NCBI GenBank assembly: GCA_030627905.1
Contig: DAOVRZ010000005.1
Coordinates: 30,216-94,215 of the forward strand
Source of the DNA: JAGMES01 sp023128035
GTDB lineage: Bacteria; Bacillota; Halanaerobiia; DY22613
Direction: 5' to 3'
DNA length: 64,000 nucleotides
Below, in pieces: positions 16,783 to 25,859 of the stretch (within the stretch, counting starts at the first letter, position 1; each line of letters begins with the position of its first letter). The notes under the pieces are model-generated. The model did no database searches, was not told the origin of the DNA, and worked only from the letters and a program-made list of their open reading frames with translations. The translations under genes were made by a program, and so were the position numbers.

Positions 16783-18072
16783 TTATTCCTCCTCTAAATT
16801 TACTTCATTTTTTAATTCGACAATATCTAAATGTAATTTTAAAATACGATTCCCAGCCATTTCATTGATAGCAATCTTAATACCATCATATTCCAATGTC
16901 TCCCCAGAAAAAGGAACATGCCCTAAAATGCCTAAAACCAAACCTCCAATGGTATCATAATCTTCTTCAGGAAAAGATCCATTCAAAAGGTCATTTAACT
17001 CATCTACTGGCATCCGAGCATCTACAATCAACTCACTATCAGATATAAAATGATAATCCAACTCTTCAACATCGTATTCATCCTGAATATCACCGACAAT
17101 TTCTTCTAATAAATCTTCAATCGTTACAATTCCTGCTGTCCCACCATATTCATCTAACACAATAGCCATATGCACCTTTTTAACTCGTAATTCTGAAAGT
17201 AGTTGATTTACTTTTTTGCTATCAGGGATATAATACGCTGTCCGCATCAATTCTTCAATTTTTATATCATGAAAATCTTTTTTTAGAAATTTTAAAAGGT
17301 CTTTTGCATATAACACTCCTACAATATTATCTATTGTCTCAGAATAAACTGGAATCCGTGAATAACCTTTTTCAATAATTATATCCACAACTTCTTCAAT
17401 AGGAGTATTTTTTTCTATACTGACCATATCAATCCTAGGAATCATTACTTCTCTAACCACTGTGTCGTCAAATTCAAAGATCGAATGAATCATCTCTTTT
17501 TCTACTTCTTCTATAACCCCTTCTTCTTCTCCTACATTCACAACTCGAATTATCTCATCTTCTGTGATAAAAGGTTGCTGTTTATTAGGGTCTCCGCCAA
17601 TAAGACGAATTATTATATTAGTGATTTTAACCAATACTTTTACCAAAGGTTTAAAAATTACACCTAAAAACAACAAATATGGTGCAGACCAATAAGATAC
17701 TTTTTCGGGGTTTTGAGCAGCAAATGATTTGGGAGTTATCTCACCAAAAAGAAGTACGAGAACCGTCATAAAAATTGTAGCAATCCATGGACCATGGGAA
17801 CCAAATAAGTCCAGAGCCAGTGTCGTTGCCAAGGCAGATCCAGCAATATTAACTACGTTATTCCCTACCAAAATAGTGGTCAATAGCTTAGTCGGGCTTT
17901 TTAACAGACGATCTACGGCTTTGGCCCGTTCAACTCCTCTATGCATCTCATGTCTAATCTTAACCTTACTCACCGACATGAGAGCTGTCTCAGAACCAGA
18001 GAAAAAACTAGAAAACAAAATAAAAAACCCCAATAGCACCAATTCTGCAATTTGGATGGGTTCCATGATCAT
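16783..18072 (-). CDS. CNNM/CorC-type membrane protein with CBS pair (HlyC/CorC family)
   Basis: Order: an N-terminal DUF21 domain with three to four helices (FFILFSSFFSGSETALMSVSK near residue 15), a CBS pair (about residues 205-330, with VREVMIPRIDMVSI and VHMAIVLDEYGGTAGIVTIEDLLEEIVGDI), and the C-terminal CorC/HlyC domain (DYDTIGGLVLGILGHVPFSGE). Relatives are linked to Mg2+ or Co2+ export; hemolysin is a historical label. GGGAGG precedes the first ATG by four bases and the second, two codons later, by ten; either may be used. Confidence 0.92.
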   Translation of the reverse strand: MIMEPIQIAELVLLGFFILFSSFFSGSETALMSVSKVKIRHEMHRGVERAKAVDRLLKSPTKLLTTILVGNNVVNIAGSALATTLALDLFGSHGPWIATIFMTVLVLLFGEITPKSFAAQNPEKVSYWSAPYLLFLGVIFKPLVKVLVKITNIIIRLIGGDPNKQQPFITEDEIIRVVNVGEEEGVIEEVEKEMIHSIFEFDDTVVREVMIPRIDMVSIEKNTPIEEVVDIIIEKGYSRIPVYSETIDNIVGVLYAKDLLKFLKKDFHDIKIEELMRTAYYIPDSKKVNQLLSELRVKKVHMAIVLDEYGGTAGIVTIEDLLEEIVGDIQDEYDVEELDYHFISDSELIVDARMPVDELNDLLNGSFPEEDYDTIGGLVLGILGHVPFSGETLEYDGIKIAINEMAGNRILKLHLDIVELKNEVNLEEE

Positions 18073-18098
18073 ATAACCTCCCTTAGCCGCCTAGATAA

Positions 18099-18797
18099 CT
18101 ATGTCAAAAATTGAAAGATCAAAGCTGTTATCAAAAGCCCCACCAATCCTCCACTAATAACCTCTAAAATAGTATGAATACCACTTTCAACACGACTCTG
18201 TGCTACTAAAATTGCCATCATTAAAACCAAAGAAGCAACAAGTGCATTTTCAGACATCAAAGCAATCGCAGTGGCTAAACTAAATGCAATAGCACTATGT
18301 CCGCTAGGCATACCACCTCTCAAAGGTGTACCTTTTCCACTCCATGATTTTCCGATTATCACGATAAAAATTATGATTACTAGAGAAACAAATGTTAAAT
18401 GCGTTGGTGATTGACGAATCCTATTGACAAGTTCTAATGTAACAGGGGTTAAATCATCAATAAAAATCAAATATCCCACAATAATAGAATTAATGGCAGC
18501 AAAAAGCACAGCCCCTGCTGCCACATTCTTTGCAATCTTAGCCAATGGATGATATCGGCGTGTGTACATATCTACAACAGCTTCAACTGCAGTATTGATC
18601 ATCTCAGTAATTATAACCAGAGAAATAGTGAAAAATAGAATCAAAAGCTCCACTTTAGACACATTAAAAAGAATACTGAAAACCAATGCAACTAATGCTA
18701 AGCCAAAATGTATACGCATATTACGTTGGGTTCTTAAAACATAAATCAATCCAGAAATGGCATAATTAAAACTATCAATTAGTTTACGTACTTCCAT
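18099..18797 (-). CDS. Fusion of diacylglycerol/undecaprenol kinase with PAP2 phosphatase
   Basis: Residues 1-115 are a DgkA-type integral kinase (SFNYAISGLIYVLRTQRNMRIH, then TEMINTAVEAVVDM with the catalytic Glu). Residues 120-232 are a PAP2 domain with all three phosphatase motifs: GKGTPLRGG, PSGH (164-167) and SRVESGIH (201-208). In Firmicutes the kinase acts on undecaprenol and PAP2 enzymes dephosphorylate undecaprenyl pyrophosphate, so this joins two opposing steps of lipid-carrier recycling. It overlaps the ybeY stop by one base. I am confident of both domains; the substrate is inferred. Confidence 0.92.
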   Translation of the reverse strand: MEVRKLIDSFNYAISGLIYVLRTQRNMRIHFGLALVALVFSILFNVSKVELLILFFTISLVIITEMINTAVEAVVDMYTRRYHPLAKIAKNVAAGAVLFAAINSIIVGYLIFIDDLTPVTLELVNRIRQSPTHLTFVSLVIIIFIVIIGKSWSGKGTPLRGGMPSGHSAIAFSLATAIALMSENALVASLVLMMAILVAQSRVESGIHTILEVISGGLVGLLITALIFQFLT

Positions 18798-19228
18798 TAC
18801 AACTCACGAAAAATACCTAATCCGTCTAAAATGCTTTCTTCTCGTTGGCGCATAAGAACCCGATCGTCATCTTCAATATGATCATAGCCAAGAAGATGGA
18901 GCATTCCATGAACAATCAAAAAAGCTAGTTCTCTTTGGGGAGAATGACCATATTCTTCAGCCTGTTCAAAAACTTTTTCCATCGAAATTGCTATATCTCC
19001 AAGATACTCTGAATCCATTGGAAAAGATAGAACATCAGTTGGAGCATCAATTCCCCGATATTCATTATTTAAAGCTTGAATCTCAGCATTATCAGTGATA
19101 AGGACACTTACCTCTAAAACATCTTCAGCTTCTTCTACTTTTACGACTTGTTTAACAATCTTTGTAACCAATTCCTCCATCTCAGGTGTAAAGGTCTGGA
19201 TGTCATGATTATTTATTAGAATCACCAT
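18797..19228 (-). CDS. ybeY: Endoribonuclease YbeY (rRNA maturation)
   Basis: A single-strand-specific metal-dependent RNase for 16S rRNA 3' processing. Zinc ligands His107, His111 and His117 lie in HGMLHLLGYDH, and the family motif DVLSFPM is present. Length 143 aa. GGGGGAGG precedes the ATG, which lies inside the 3' end of pgpH, so the genes overlap by 20 bases and are coupled. Confidence 0.96.
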   Translation of the reverse strand: MVILINNHDIQTFTPEMEELVTKIVKQVVKVEEAEDVLEVSVLITDNAEIQALNNEYRGIDAPTDVLSFPMDSEYLGDIAISMEKVFEQAEEYGHSPQRELAFLIVHGMLHLLGYDHIEDDDRVLMRQREESILDGLGIFREL

Positions 19229-21392
19229 TCGTATTTCCTCCCCCTTTCATCTCTTTTGCTATATACTCAGGATATTCAATCCGCTGATGATAAATACCCG
19301 ATAATACTTTAGTAAAAGCACTTGCAATCTTATCTAAATTTTTTAGAGTTAAATCACATTCATCAAGTTGTCCTTCTTCTAATTTTTTGTGTACTAATTC
19401 TCTAACTAGCCCTTCAATTCGATTATAATTAGAACTATTAAAACCTTTTGAGCGAACAGCAGCTTCTGTAATGTCAGCTAACATAATCAAAGCGGCTTCC
19501 TTTGTTTGGGGTTTTGGGCCCTCATAACGGAAATCATCTTCCTTTACATTATCATATTTCTCATCCTGTAAAGCTTCTTGATAGAAAAAAGAAATCAGAT
19601 TTGTTCCATGATGCTGTTGAATAATATCAAGAACGGGTTTTGGTAACTTATATTTTCGAGCCATCTCGATCCCATCCTTAACGTGGGATTTGATAATTAA
19701 AGTACTTAATCCAGGAGATAGCTTATTATGAGGGTTATCACCACCAAATTGATTATCAGAAAATAAATATGGTCTCTTTATCTTTCCAATATCATGATAA
19801 TAGGCTCCAACCCTAACCAAAAGTGAATCAGCCCCTATTTTATCTGCAGCAGCCTCAACTAAATTGCCAACCAATAAACAATGATGATACGTTCCCGGCG
19901 CTTCCATCAAAAGCTTCTTTAATAGTGGTTGATTAGGATTAGATAGTTCCAACAACTTAATAGCTGAAGTAATTCCGAAAACATTTTCTAAATAAGGTAA
20001 AAGACCATTAGCCATAATTGCTGCGAATATACCATTTATTATCCCCCAAAGAGTAAATTTCAAAACCTCAAAACCACTCAAAGGTTGAGTCAAACTATAG
20101 GCAAGTATGGTGACCGCAGTGGCACCACTAACATAAAAACCTGCTCTAACCAGGTCAGATCTACCACTTACCTTTGAAACACTAAAGATTCCTGTAAGTC
20201 CACTAACTAATAAAACTGCGGCAGTTGCATAATCTCCACCGGTAACTATAACAATAATAAACGTTAGTATAGCAGTAAACATAATGGAAATTAAAGAATC
20301 CACTAATATCGAGAATAAAATTGAAATCAATGCAATTGGTACTAAATATCCAGTATTAATTAATTGAGTTAAAGTCAATAATTTGGCAATCAATATTATA
20401 AAAATAGCTAAAAGTCCTAATAAGTACAGAACATTATCATCATAATAAACCTTTTGGTGATATCGATATAGATAAAATATTGCAACAGCCATCATTATCG
20501 CTACAATCATAACCAAGCCAATTATATTCCTAATATTAACTTGTGGTCTTTGCAATCCAAGAGCCTCTAAAATAGCGATATCTTCTTCAGTTACAACATC
20601 ACCAGCACGGATAATTATTTCACCTTGACGAACTGTTCTCTCAACAGGCGGTATTTTCGCCATCGCCTCTTCCTGACGACGATGAGTTTCTTCAACGTCA
20701 ATTATCAAATTTGGCCTGACTACCTGATAAGCAATCGTATTCAGCAACCCTTTATAGGAAGAGGTAAAATTGGAATTTTGAATATCCATAGCAATCTTCG
20801 TTTTCACATTTTCTAAAAAAGAAGGCTGAATTCCATTATTGAGATATTCCAATGTAAGTTCTTTCAAAAACTTTTCAATACTATTCAATAAGTGAGTATC
20901 TGTTTCTAAGACAAGCTGAATCTCTTCTTTGGAAATCTCTAGATCTATTTCCTGCTGTATAAACTCAATCTTTTTCTCCAAAGTTAGATCTGGCTCCCTC
21001 ATTAAATTTAGATCTCTTTGCATCTCATAGGTATCTAAATTACGATATTTACGAATCACCTTAAAAAATCCACTTATATCACTTTGAACCGCTCCACTTA
21101 CATCACGATCTGTCTGCCAGATCGTTGATACCTCTTCTGCTTCCCGTGCTCGTAATTCTCCAGTCTGCTTTTGATCTACATAAGTAGTAGTGAGGGGCGC
21201 TTCTTTATCCTGACGGGCAACTTGTCCTACTTCTAATTTAACTGATTTAGGTATAAAGTCAATCGTTAAAATCAAAGTTATACTTAAAAAAACTACAAAA
21301 GCCCAAATACCCCGCCGAATGGAGGGGTTTTTAAAAAATTTAGTAAAGAACGTTTTTTTTAACCGATCTTTTAGATTCAACCAAAATCCCAT
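19209..21392 (-). CDS. pgpH: Seven-helix HD-domain cyclic di-AMP phosphodiesterase (PgpH-like)
   Basis: Order: one N-terminal membrane helix, a large extracytoplasmic 7TMR-HDED region, a block of about seven helices (residues ~290-470), then a cytoplasmic HD domain with YHHCLLVGNLVEAAA and YYHDIGKIKRP. Characterised members hydrolyse c-di-AMP. The start is the ATG at 21392, one base after the phoH TAA and nine bases from GGAG; the longer frame upstream overlaps phoH. The phoH-pgpH-ybeY order is standard for the phylum. Confidence 0.94.
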   Translation of the reverse strand: MGFWLNLKDRLKKTFFTKFFKNPSIRRGIWAFVVFLSITLILTIDFIPKSVKLEVGQVARQDKEAPLTTTYVDQKQTGELRAREAEEVSTIWQTDRDVSGAVQSDISGFFKVIRKYRNLDTYEMQRDLNLMREPDLTLEKKIEFIQQEIDLEISKEEIQLVLETDTHLLNSIEKFLKELTLEYLNNGIQPSFLENVKTKIAMDIQNSNFTSSYKGLLNTIAYQVVRPNLIIDVEETHRRQEEAMAKIPPVERTVRQGEIIIRAGDVVTEEDIAILEALGLQRPQVNIRNIIGLVMIVAIMMAVAIFYLYRYHQKVYYDDNVLYLLGLLAIFIILIAKLLTLTQLINTGYLVPIALISILFSILVDSLISIMFTAILTFIIVIVTGGDYATAAVLLVSGLTGIFSVSKVSGRSDLVRAGFYVSGATAVTILAYSLTQPLSGFEVLKFTLWGIINGIFAAIMANGLLPYLENVFGITSAIKLLELSNPNQPLLKKLLMEAPGTYHHCLLVGNLVEAAADKIGADSLLVRVGAYYHDIGKIKRPYLFSDNQFGGDNPHNKLSPGLSTLIIKSHVKDGIEMARKYKLPKPVLDIIQQHHGTNLISFFYQEALQDEKYDNVKEDDFRYEGPKPQTKEAALIMLADITEAAVRSKGFNSSNYNRIEGLVRELVHKKLEEGQLDECDLTLKNLDKIASAFTKVLSGIYHQRIEYPEYIAKEMKGGGNTNGDSNK

Positions 21393-21393
21393 C

Positions 21394-22392
21394 TTATTCA
21401 TCTCCTGACTGCTTACTGGCGTGTACGCCTTTGTTTGACTTATTTTCAAATTCATCGTAGGCTTTTACAATCTCCTGAACCAACCTATGCCTAACAATAT
21501 CTTTAGTAGTCAGATAAACAAACTCAATACCATCAACTTTTTTCAAAATTTTTCGGACTGTAAATAGGCCAGATTTTTTATTTCGGGGTAAATCAATCTG
21601 TGTAATATCTCCAGTTACCACTGCTTTTGAATTAAATCCCAATCGAGTTAAAAACATCTTCATCTGCGTATTTGTTGTATTCTGTGCCTCATCCATAATG
21701 ACAAAACAATCATCTAGTGTCCTACCTCGCATATAAGCAAGGGGAGCAACTTCAATGATATCTTTCTCCATATATTGTTGAATCTTCTCTGATCCTAATA
21801 CATCATATAGTGCATCATAAAGAGGTCTTAGATAGGGATCAACTTTACTCTGCAAATCTCCAGGTAAAAAGCCTAACCGTTCACCTGCTTCAATTGCAGG
21901 TCTTGTTAGAATAATCCGATTAACCTGTTTGTTAAGTAATGCTTTAACCGCCATAACAACAGCTAAATATGTCTTACCAGTTCCTGCTGGCCCAATACCA
22001 AAAACAATATCATTCTGGCGGATGGCATCTAAATATCTCTTTTGCCCAAATGTTTTTGGCTTAATTTTTTTACCCCGATAAGTAATCTGGATAATCTCAT
22101 TATGAAGATCTGTTAAGTTAGCAAATTCCTTTTTCTTAAAAGCCTGAATCGCATACTGTAAATCCATCTTAGTAAGTAAATTACCACCTTCTATTACTTT
22201 ATTCAACTCTCCTAAGAGTTCAATAACCTTTTCAACAACTTGTTGTTCTTCTCCCATAACGATAATTTGATTTCCACGAGCAACCAATTTAATATCAAAT
22301 GCTTCTTCAATCATTGTTAAATGGTGATCATTATGACCAAAAAGATTTAAAGCATCTTCATTTTTATCAATTACAAATAATCGTTGAGCCAA
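21394..22392 (-). CDS. phoH: PhoH-like ATPase
   Basis: A P-loop protein with Walker A GPAGTGKT at residues 134-141 and Walker B VIMDEAQN, plus an N-terminal KH-like region (NQIIVMGEEQQVVEKVIELL). The family is probably RNA-linked (helicase or RNase partner), which fits its companion ybeY. The start is TTG, eight bases after GGAGG. Normal length of 332 aa. Confidence 0.94.
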   Translation of the reverse strand: MAQRLFVIDKNEDALNLFGHNDHHLTMIEEAFDIKLVARGNQIIVMGEEQQVVEKVIELLGELNKVIEGGNLLTKMDLQYAIQAFKKKEFANLTDLHNEIIQITYRGKKIKPKTFGQKRYLDAIRQNDIVFGIGPAGTGKTYLAVVMAVKALLNKQVNRIILTRPAIEAGERLGFLPGDLQSKVDPYLRPLYDALYDVLGSEKIQQYMEKDIIEVAPLAYMRGRTLDDCFVIMDEAQNTTNTQMKMFLTRLGFNSKAVVTGDITQIDLPRNKKSGLFTVRKILKKVDGIEFVYLTTKDIVRHRLVQEIVKAYDEFENKSNKGVHASKQSGDE

Positions 22393-22410
22393 TTAGTTTT
22401 CCTCCTTCAT

Positions 22411-23649
22411 TTACTGACAAAAGGTGTAAACCGTTGCGCGTAATGCAACATTTTCTTCAACTTCTAAAAGTACCTTTGTTCTGACAATATTGTTATTTTT
22501 CTCACCATCCTCAATAATAAATGAGTTTGCCTGAATAATTATAGCATCTGAAGTTAAAGAATTCAATATACTCTTAAGGGCTTCTTCTTTTGCTAAAAAT
22601 CGAGTTGTCTCCAAAGAGCGTTCCTCTCGGTAAATGACAGTTTCCATGTACACCTTCTTATTTATTTCGATAGGAAGAGTTATTTTCCTCCATAAGGATA
22701 TGGATTTCGTCTCATTTTCAACTTGAAAATGTTCATATGGGATCATACGAGGCCCAGAAAAATGAAAAACTTTCGAACCAATCTTAATCTCAATTACTTT
22801 TTCGCTTTTCCCAGTTCGATGTTCTTCAGTCACTATTAAATTAGATTCACCGTAACCTTCATACCACACCCGAGCTCTAATAATTCCTTGAGCTGATTCT
22901 TTTTTCTCATCTTCTGGAGGTAAATATGGTGGAAGATTCCCCTCATAATCAGGATTAGCAAAAGCCTCATAATTATTTGCAGCTTGAATCAAAAGTTGAC
23001 CTTTCTGTACTATATCACCTTCTTGAACCATCGACTTTCCTTTAAAAACGATCATCTGGGTGATAATTCCCGAATTTGTGGCAATTATATCAGTCAGTTC
23101 AGTTTTATCAAATAACTTTTTTTCAACAATCTTTATTTGCAAGCGTGTCCCTTTTAAACTGGCATCTATCCATAAAATTTTAGGTATCTCCTTTAGAATT
23201 GTTTTCTCAAGATTTAAAAGATCTATATCTTTTATCCAACTGCCACGCTGAATCCCTGAGCTTAAAATTACTGATTGTAAGTCATCAGAAGAAACAATTT
23301 CGTTACCTTCAATTTCAATAAACCAAACAATGGAAGTTAATATTTTAAGTAACATAAAAAAAATCATTATCCCTATAAAAAAAGCTTTTCGCTGCTTTGA
23401 ACGATAAACTAGAAAAGGAAGGCCCTTTTTTTTAGTTATTCGAACCGTACATTTACGATATCTAAGTATTGGGCGTATCCGAGAATAGTCCCTTGCTTTC
23501 ATCTTAAAACAAAATCCATGTCTCACCCGTTTGATGTCCCATAACTCAATTTCTTTTGAACTCATTTTATTGAACAAACGCTCTAGTGCGTTACCTTTGA
23601 GTTCGACAATCAAATAACCCCAAATATAATACCAGATTCTTTTGATCAT
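22411..23649 (-). CDS. yqfD: Sporulation protein YqfD
   Basis: This 412-residue membrane-anchored protein has one helix around residues 90-112 (KAFFIGIMIFFMLLKILTSIVWFIEIEGN), a FtsQ/POTRA-like segment (WIKDIDLLNLEKTILKEIPKILWIDASLKGTRLQIKIVEK) and a long extracytoplasmic region. YqfD relatives are made in the mother cell under sigma E and support engulfment-stage development. The ATG overlaps the yqfC stop by four bases. Confidence 0.92.
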   Translation of the reverse strand: MIKRIWYYIWGYLIVELKGNALERLFNKMSSKEIELWDIKRVRHGFCFKMKARDYSRIRPILRYRKCTVRITKKKGLPFLVYRSKQRKAFFIGIMIFFMLLKILTSIVWFIEIEGNEIVSSDDLQSVILSSGIQRGSWIKDIDLLNLEKTILKEIPKILWIDASLKGTRLQIKIVEKKLFDKTELTDIIATNSGIITQMIVFKGKSMVQEGDIVQKGQLLIQAANNYEAFANPDYEGNLPPYLPPEDEKKESAQGIIRARVWYEGYGESNLIVTEEHRTGKSEKVIEIKIGSKVFHFSGPRMIPYEHFQVENETKSISLWRKITLPIEINKKVYMETVIYREERSLETTRFLAKEEALKSILNSLTSDAIIIQANSFIIEDGEKNNNIVRTKVLLEVEENVALRATVYTFCQ

Positions 23650-23936
23650 CTTCCGGTCACCCCTTCTGTAAAAGATAAACCGGTAATTTCTCCTTTAATC
23701 TGTATCTCTTCATTAGAGATACTCTGAATTATTAAATTATGCCCGATAAGGGCCAGCTCTCCTTTTGCTAATCTAAGCCGAATCCTTTCACGACTATATT
23801 CTAAAATCCCCCGATGATTCTCCAAAATTAGAGATTTACCACCAATCATCATAACTATGGGCAATTTTAATATAACTTCTGCTGGCAAACCAAATGTATC
23901 TATAAATCGATCCGTGAAACGTTCTTTTAGGCTCAT
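23646..23936 (-). CDS. yqfC: Sporulation protein YqfC
   Basis: A small 96-residue protein with the YqfC/YabP fold signature (LPAEVILKLPIVMMIGGKSLILENHRGILEYSRERIRL, then LALIGHNLIIQSI). Sigma-E-controlled in B. subtilis, where yqfC-yqfD-phoH form one operon, the same order as here. GGGGGG is five bases before the ATG. Confidence 0.93.
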   Translation of the reverse strand: MSLKERFTDRFIDTFGLPAEVILKLPIVMMIGGKSLILENHRGILEYSRERIRLRLAKGELALIGHNLIIQSISNEEIQIKGEITGLSFTEGVTGR

Positions 23937-24017
23937 CTCTTCCCCCCCTTTGTTACCTAATATAACTTTATGCCGAGAGAAAGAAAATCATTCTGATTAA
24001 AAAATCTGTATAGATTA

Positions 24018-24698
24018 CTAACTCTCTTTTTCAGCAAAAAATATTTCTCCTTTAGTATTAATGGAAGCAAATACCAGATCTTTTACTGAACGGATTCCGA
24101 GATTTTTTAATTTTCCATAAAGCCAGTTTTGATCGAGATTCATCTGAAAAAGATTTTCATGTTGGATATTCCCATCAATAATCAATGGCATCACTAGTCC
24201 TTCGTAGGTTGTAGGAATCTTCATATCTTCTGGTGTAAGAAAACGTTTTTGACTTTTTGGTAAAACACTCAATTTTCCTGAGGATTCTAACAACGCAAAT
24301 TCTACATCTGCAAGATCAAATATTCCCTTTTCCCTAAGATGAGCTAAAAGGTCATTCATATTTAACCTAACTTTTTCCATCTCACTAACCTGAACTTTTC
24401 CATTTTGAATAACAATATTAGGCCTTCCATTAATCCATCTACGAATTGTTTCACTATGTAACGTTAGAAAAGATAAACTAATTTGAAGAATAACCAAAGT
24501 AACAATCGGCACAACTCCATGATGAAGTGGAATATCACTATCTTCCATTGGAATCGCAGCTATTTCAGCAATCATAATCGAAACCACGAAATCAAAAGGA
24601 GAAAGCTTACCTAACTCCCGCTTTCCCATAATCCGTACCATTAATAAAAGAATTATATATAGTATGATAGTTCTGATGACGATGGTTTGGATTTTCAT
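24018..24698 (-). CDS. DUF421 (YetF-like) membrane protein
   Basis: From the ATG at 24698 (AAAGGGTG upstream) the 226-residue protein has three N-terminal helices (TIVIRTIILYIILLLMVRIMGKRELGKLSPFDFVVSIMIAEIAAIPM) with the family motif GKRELGKLSPFD, then the soluble DUF421 domain (RPNIVIQNGKVQ, DLLAHLREKGIFDLADVEFALLESSGKLSV). In B. subtilis, YetF-type proteins are linked to spores or stress; the function is unclear. The start 29 codons upstream lacks a ribosome site. Confidence 0.9.
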   Translation of the reverse strand: MKIQTIVIRTIILYIILLLMVRIMGKRELGKLSPFDFVVSIMIAEIAAIPMEDSDIPLHHGVVPIVTLVILQISLSFLTLHSETIRRWINGRPNIVIQNGKVQVSEMEKVRLNMNDLLAHLREKGIFDLADVEFALLESSGKLSVLPKSQKRFLTPEDMKIPTTYEGLVMPLIIDGNIQHENLFQMNLDQNWLYGKLKNLGIRSVKDLVFASINTKGEIFFAEKES

Positions 24699-24825
24699 AA
24701 ATGTTGTCACCCTTTCTCGATTGACTAGTATAGGGATAGTTTGTTCAAATTCATTTCTATAAATGCGCAGGTTTATGAAAGGCAATTGAAAAACGTTTCT
24801 TTTTTAAAGTTAGCTCAGCATAGAT

Positions 24826-25104
24826 TTACGGTATGTTTTTAAAATCCATTGGTAAAGGCTTAACCACCAACAATTCCTTAATATAAAACTTATCTTTTTC
24901 AAATTCAACATACGCCTCGTCCTCTTCATCATACTGACCTAAGTTATGAAAGTTTTCTTTTAATATTCGATATCGATCTGCTTTAGCTATATAATTTTTA
25001 TATGTTTTTCCTAGTATCGCATTATTAATCATTTCTTTTATTTTTTTATTTCTCCAACTCCAAGCTATTCGAATTTGCCCAAAATTTTTCACATTTCTCC
25101 ACAA
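24826..25104 (-). CDS. Small hypothetical protein downstream of rloB
   Basis: I do not recognise this 92-residue product. It has a basic N-terminal half (WRNKKIKEMINNAILGKTYKNYIAKADRYRI) and a mixed acidic, hydrophobic C-terminal half. The frame overlaps the end of rloB by 16 bases and opens with TTG; an in-frame GTG four codons later sits just after GGAGA and is the more plausible start. It has no own promoter in view and may be a third member of the RloA/RloB cassette or a decayed remnant. Confidence 0.45.
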   Translation of the reverse strand: MWRNVKNFGQIRIAWSWRNKKIKEMINNAILGKTYKNYIAKADRYRILKENFHNLGQYDEEDEAYVEFEKDKFYIKELLVVKPLPMDFKNIP

Positions 25105-25859
25105 TCAGTAAGGACCGCTTTTAAAAATTCATGTATTGAAAAATCAGGATTTGAATAATAAACCGTTGAGCCAATGAACATTTTGTCAGCATCAATTTTT
25201 CCCTTCCTAATGTTATCAGCTCTTTTGATAGCACTCTTTACATCCACTAAAGTGATTTGCTCAAGTATTTTCTTGATTGCACTTTCACGCTTTATATTCT
25301 CTGTAGATCCCAACCCATAAATTCTTCTCACATCTGCAACGTAAGCATCATTGCGAGAAACAGATTTGTTATAATCTTCTTTATGCAGGATTAGCCACAA
25401 ATCAAAATTCACATTACTGTATGCACAAAAAATCTTTTTTCCACTTTTTCGTTTAGCAGGCTTATTATCATTCTTTAATTGTTCACATATTTCTATATTC
25501 TTTTTAAATTCAACCTCATTAAAATCATAGTCAAAAAGTGCTGCCTTATCATACTCTTCATAGGTCTTTTTTAAACGATAAGCATTTCCAATCTTTGTGT
25601 TAAAGTCGAAGTAATAACGAAGTTATTACTTCTTAAGTTTAACGACTTCAGAAGGAGATTTGGACTCCCACTGAAGTTTTGAAATTATTCAAATACTTTT
25701 ACCCCACCTATAGAGGAGGGGGACTTCCCCTTCTGAATTGTCGTTAAATGTTATTACTCTCTGAGGGAAATTTTTTATCAGTGAAGCAACATGGTTCAAA
25801 TACAATTCTTCCTGCTGCCCTTCACAAACACACAAATACTTTTTTCTATAATAAGCCAT
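25089..25859 (-). pseudogene. RloB/AbiLii-like protein, interrupted by a 144-bp element
   Basis: The ATG at 25859 directly follows the rloA stop. The N-terminal piece reads MAYYRKKYLCVCEGQQEELY to VITFN, then enters the mobile element (25605-25748) and meets stops. Beyond it the same frame resumes with TKIGNAYRLKKTYEEYDKAALFDYDFNEVEF and continues to DCGEM at 25089. Removing the element and one GTTAAA restores a single uninterrupted frame of about 208 codons with RloB features (CEGQQEE, ALFDYDFNE, NFDLWLILHKED). RloB is the partner of ATPase RloA in restriction-linked and AbiL-type abortive-infection loci. The gene is disrupted but undecayed, so the insertion looks recent. Confidence 0.88.
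25605..25748. mobile_element. Family-1 MITE inserted in rloB, flanked by GTTAAA
   Basis: A 144-bp element with GTTAAA immediately before it (25599-25604) and at its right end (25743-25748). It begins GTCGAAGTAATAACGAAG (hairpin with GTTATTACTTC), continues TTTAACGACTTCAGAAGGAG, and contains CCCCACCTATAGAGGAGGGG near the right end. It lacks an ORF of its own, so it would need a transposase in trans. Either GTTAAA is a six-base target duplication, or it is a cleavage sequence kept at both junctions as in Y1-type elements. Confidence 0.85.
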
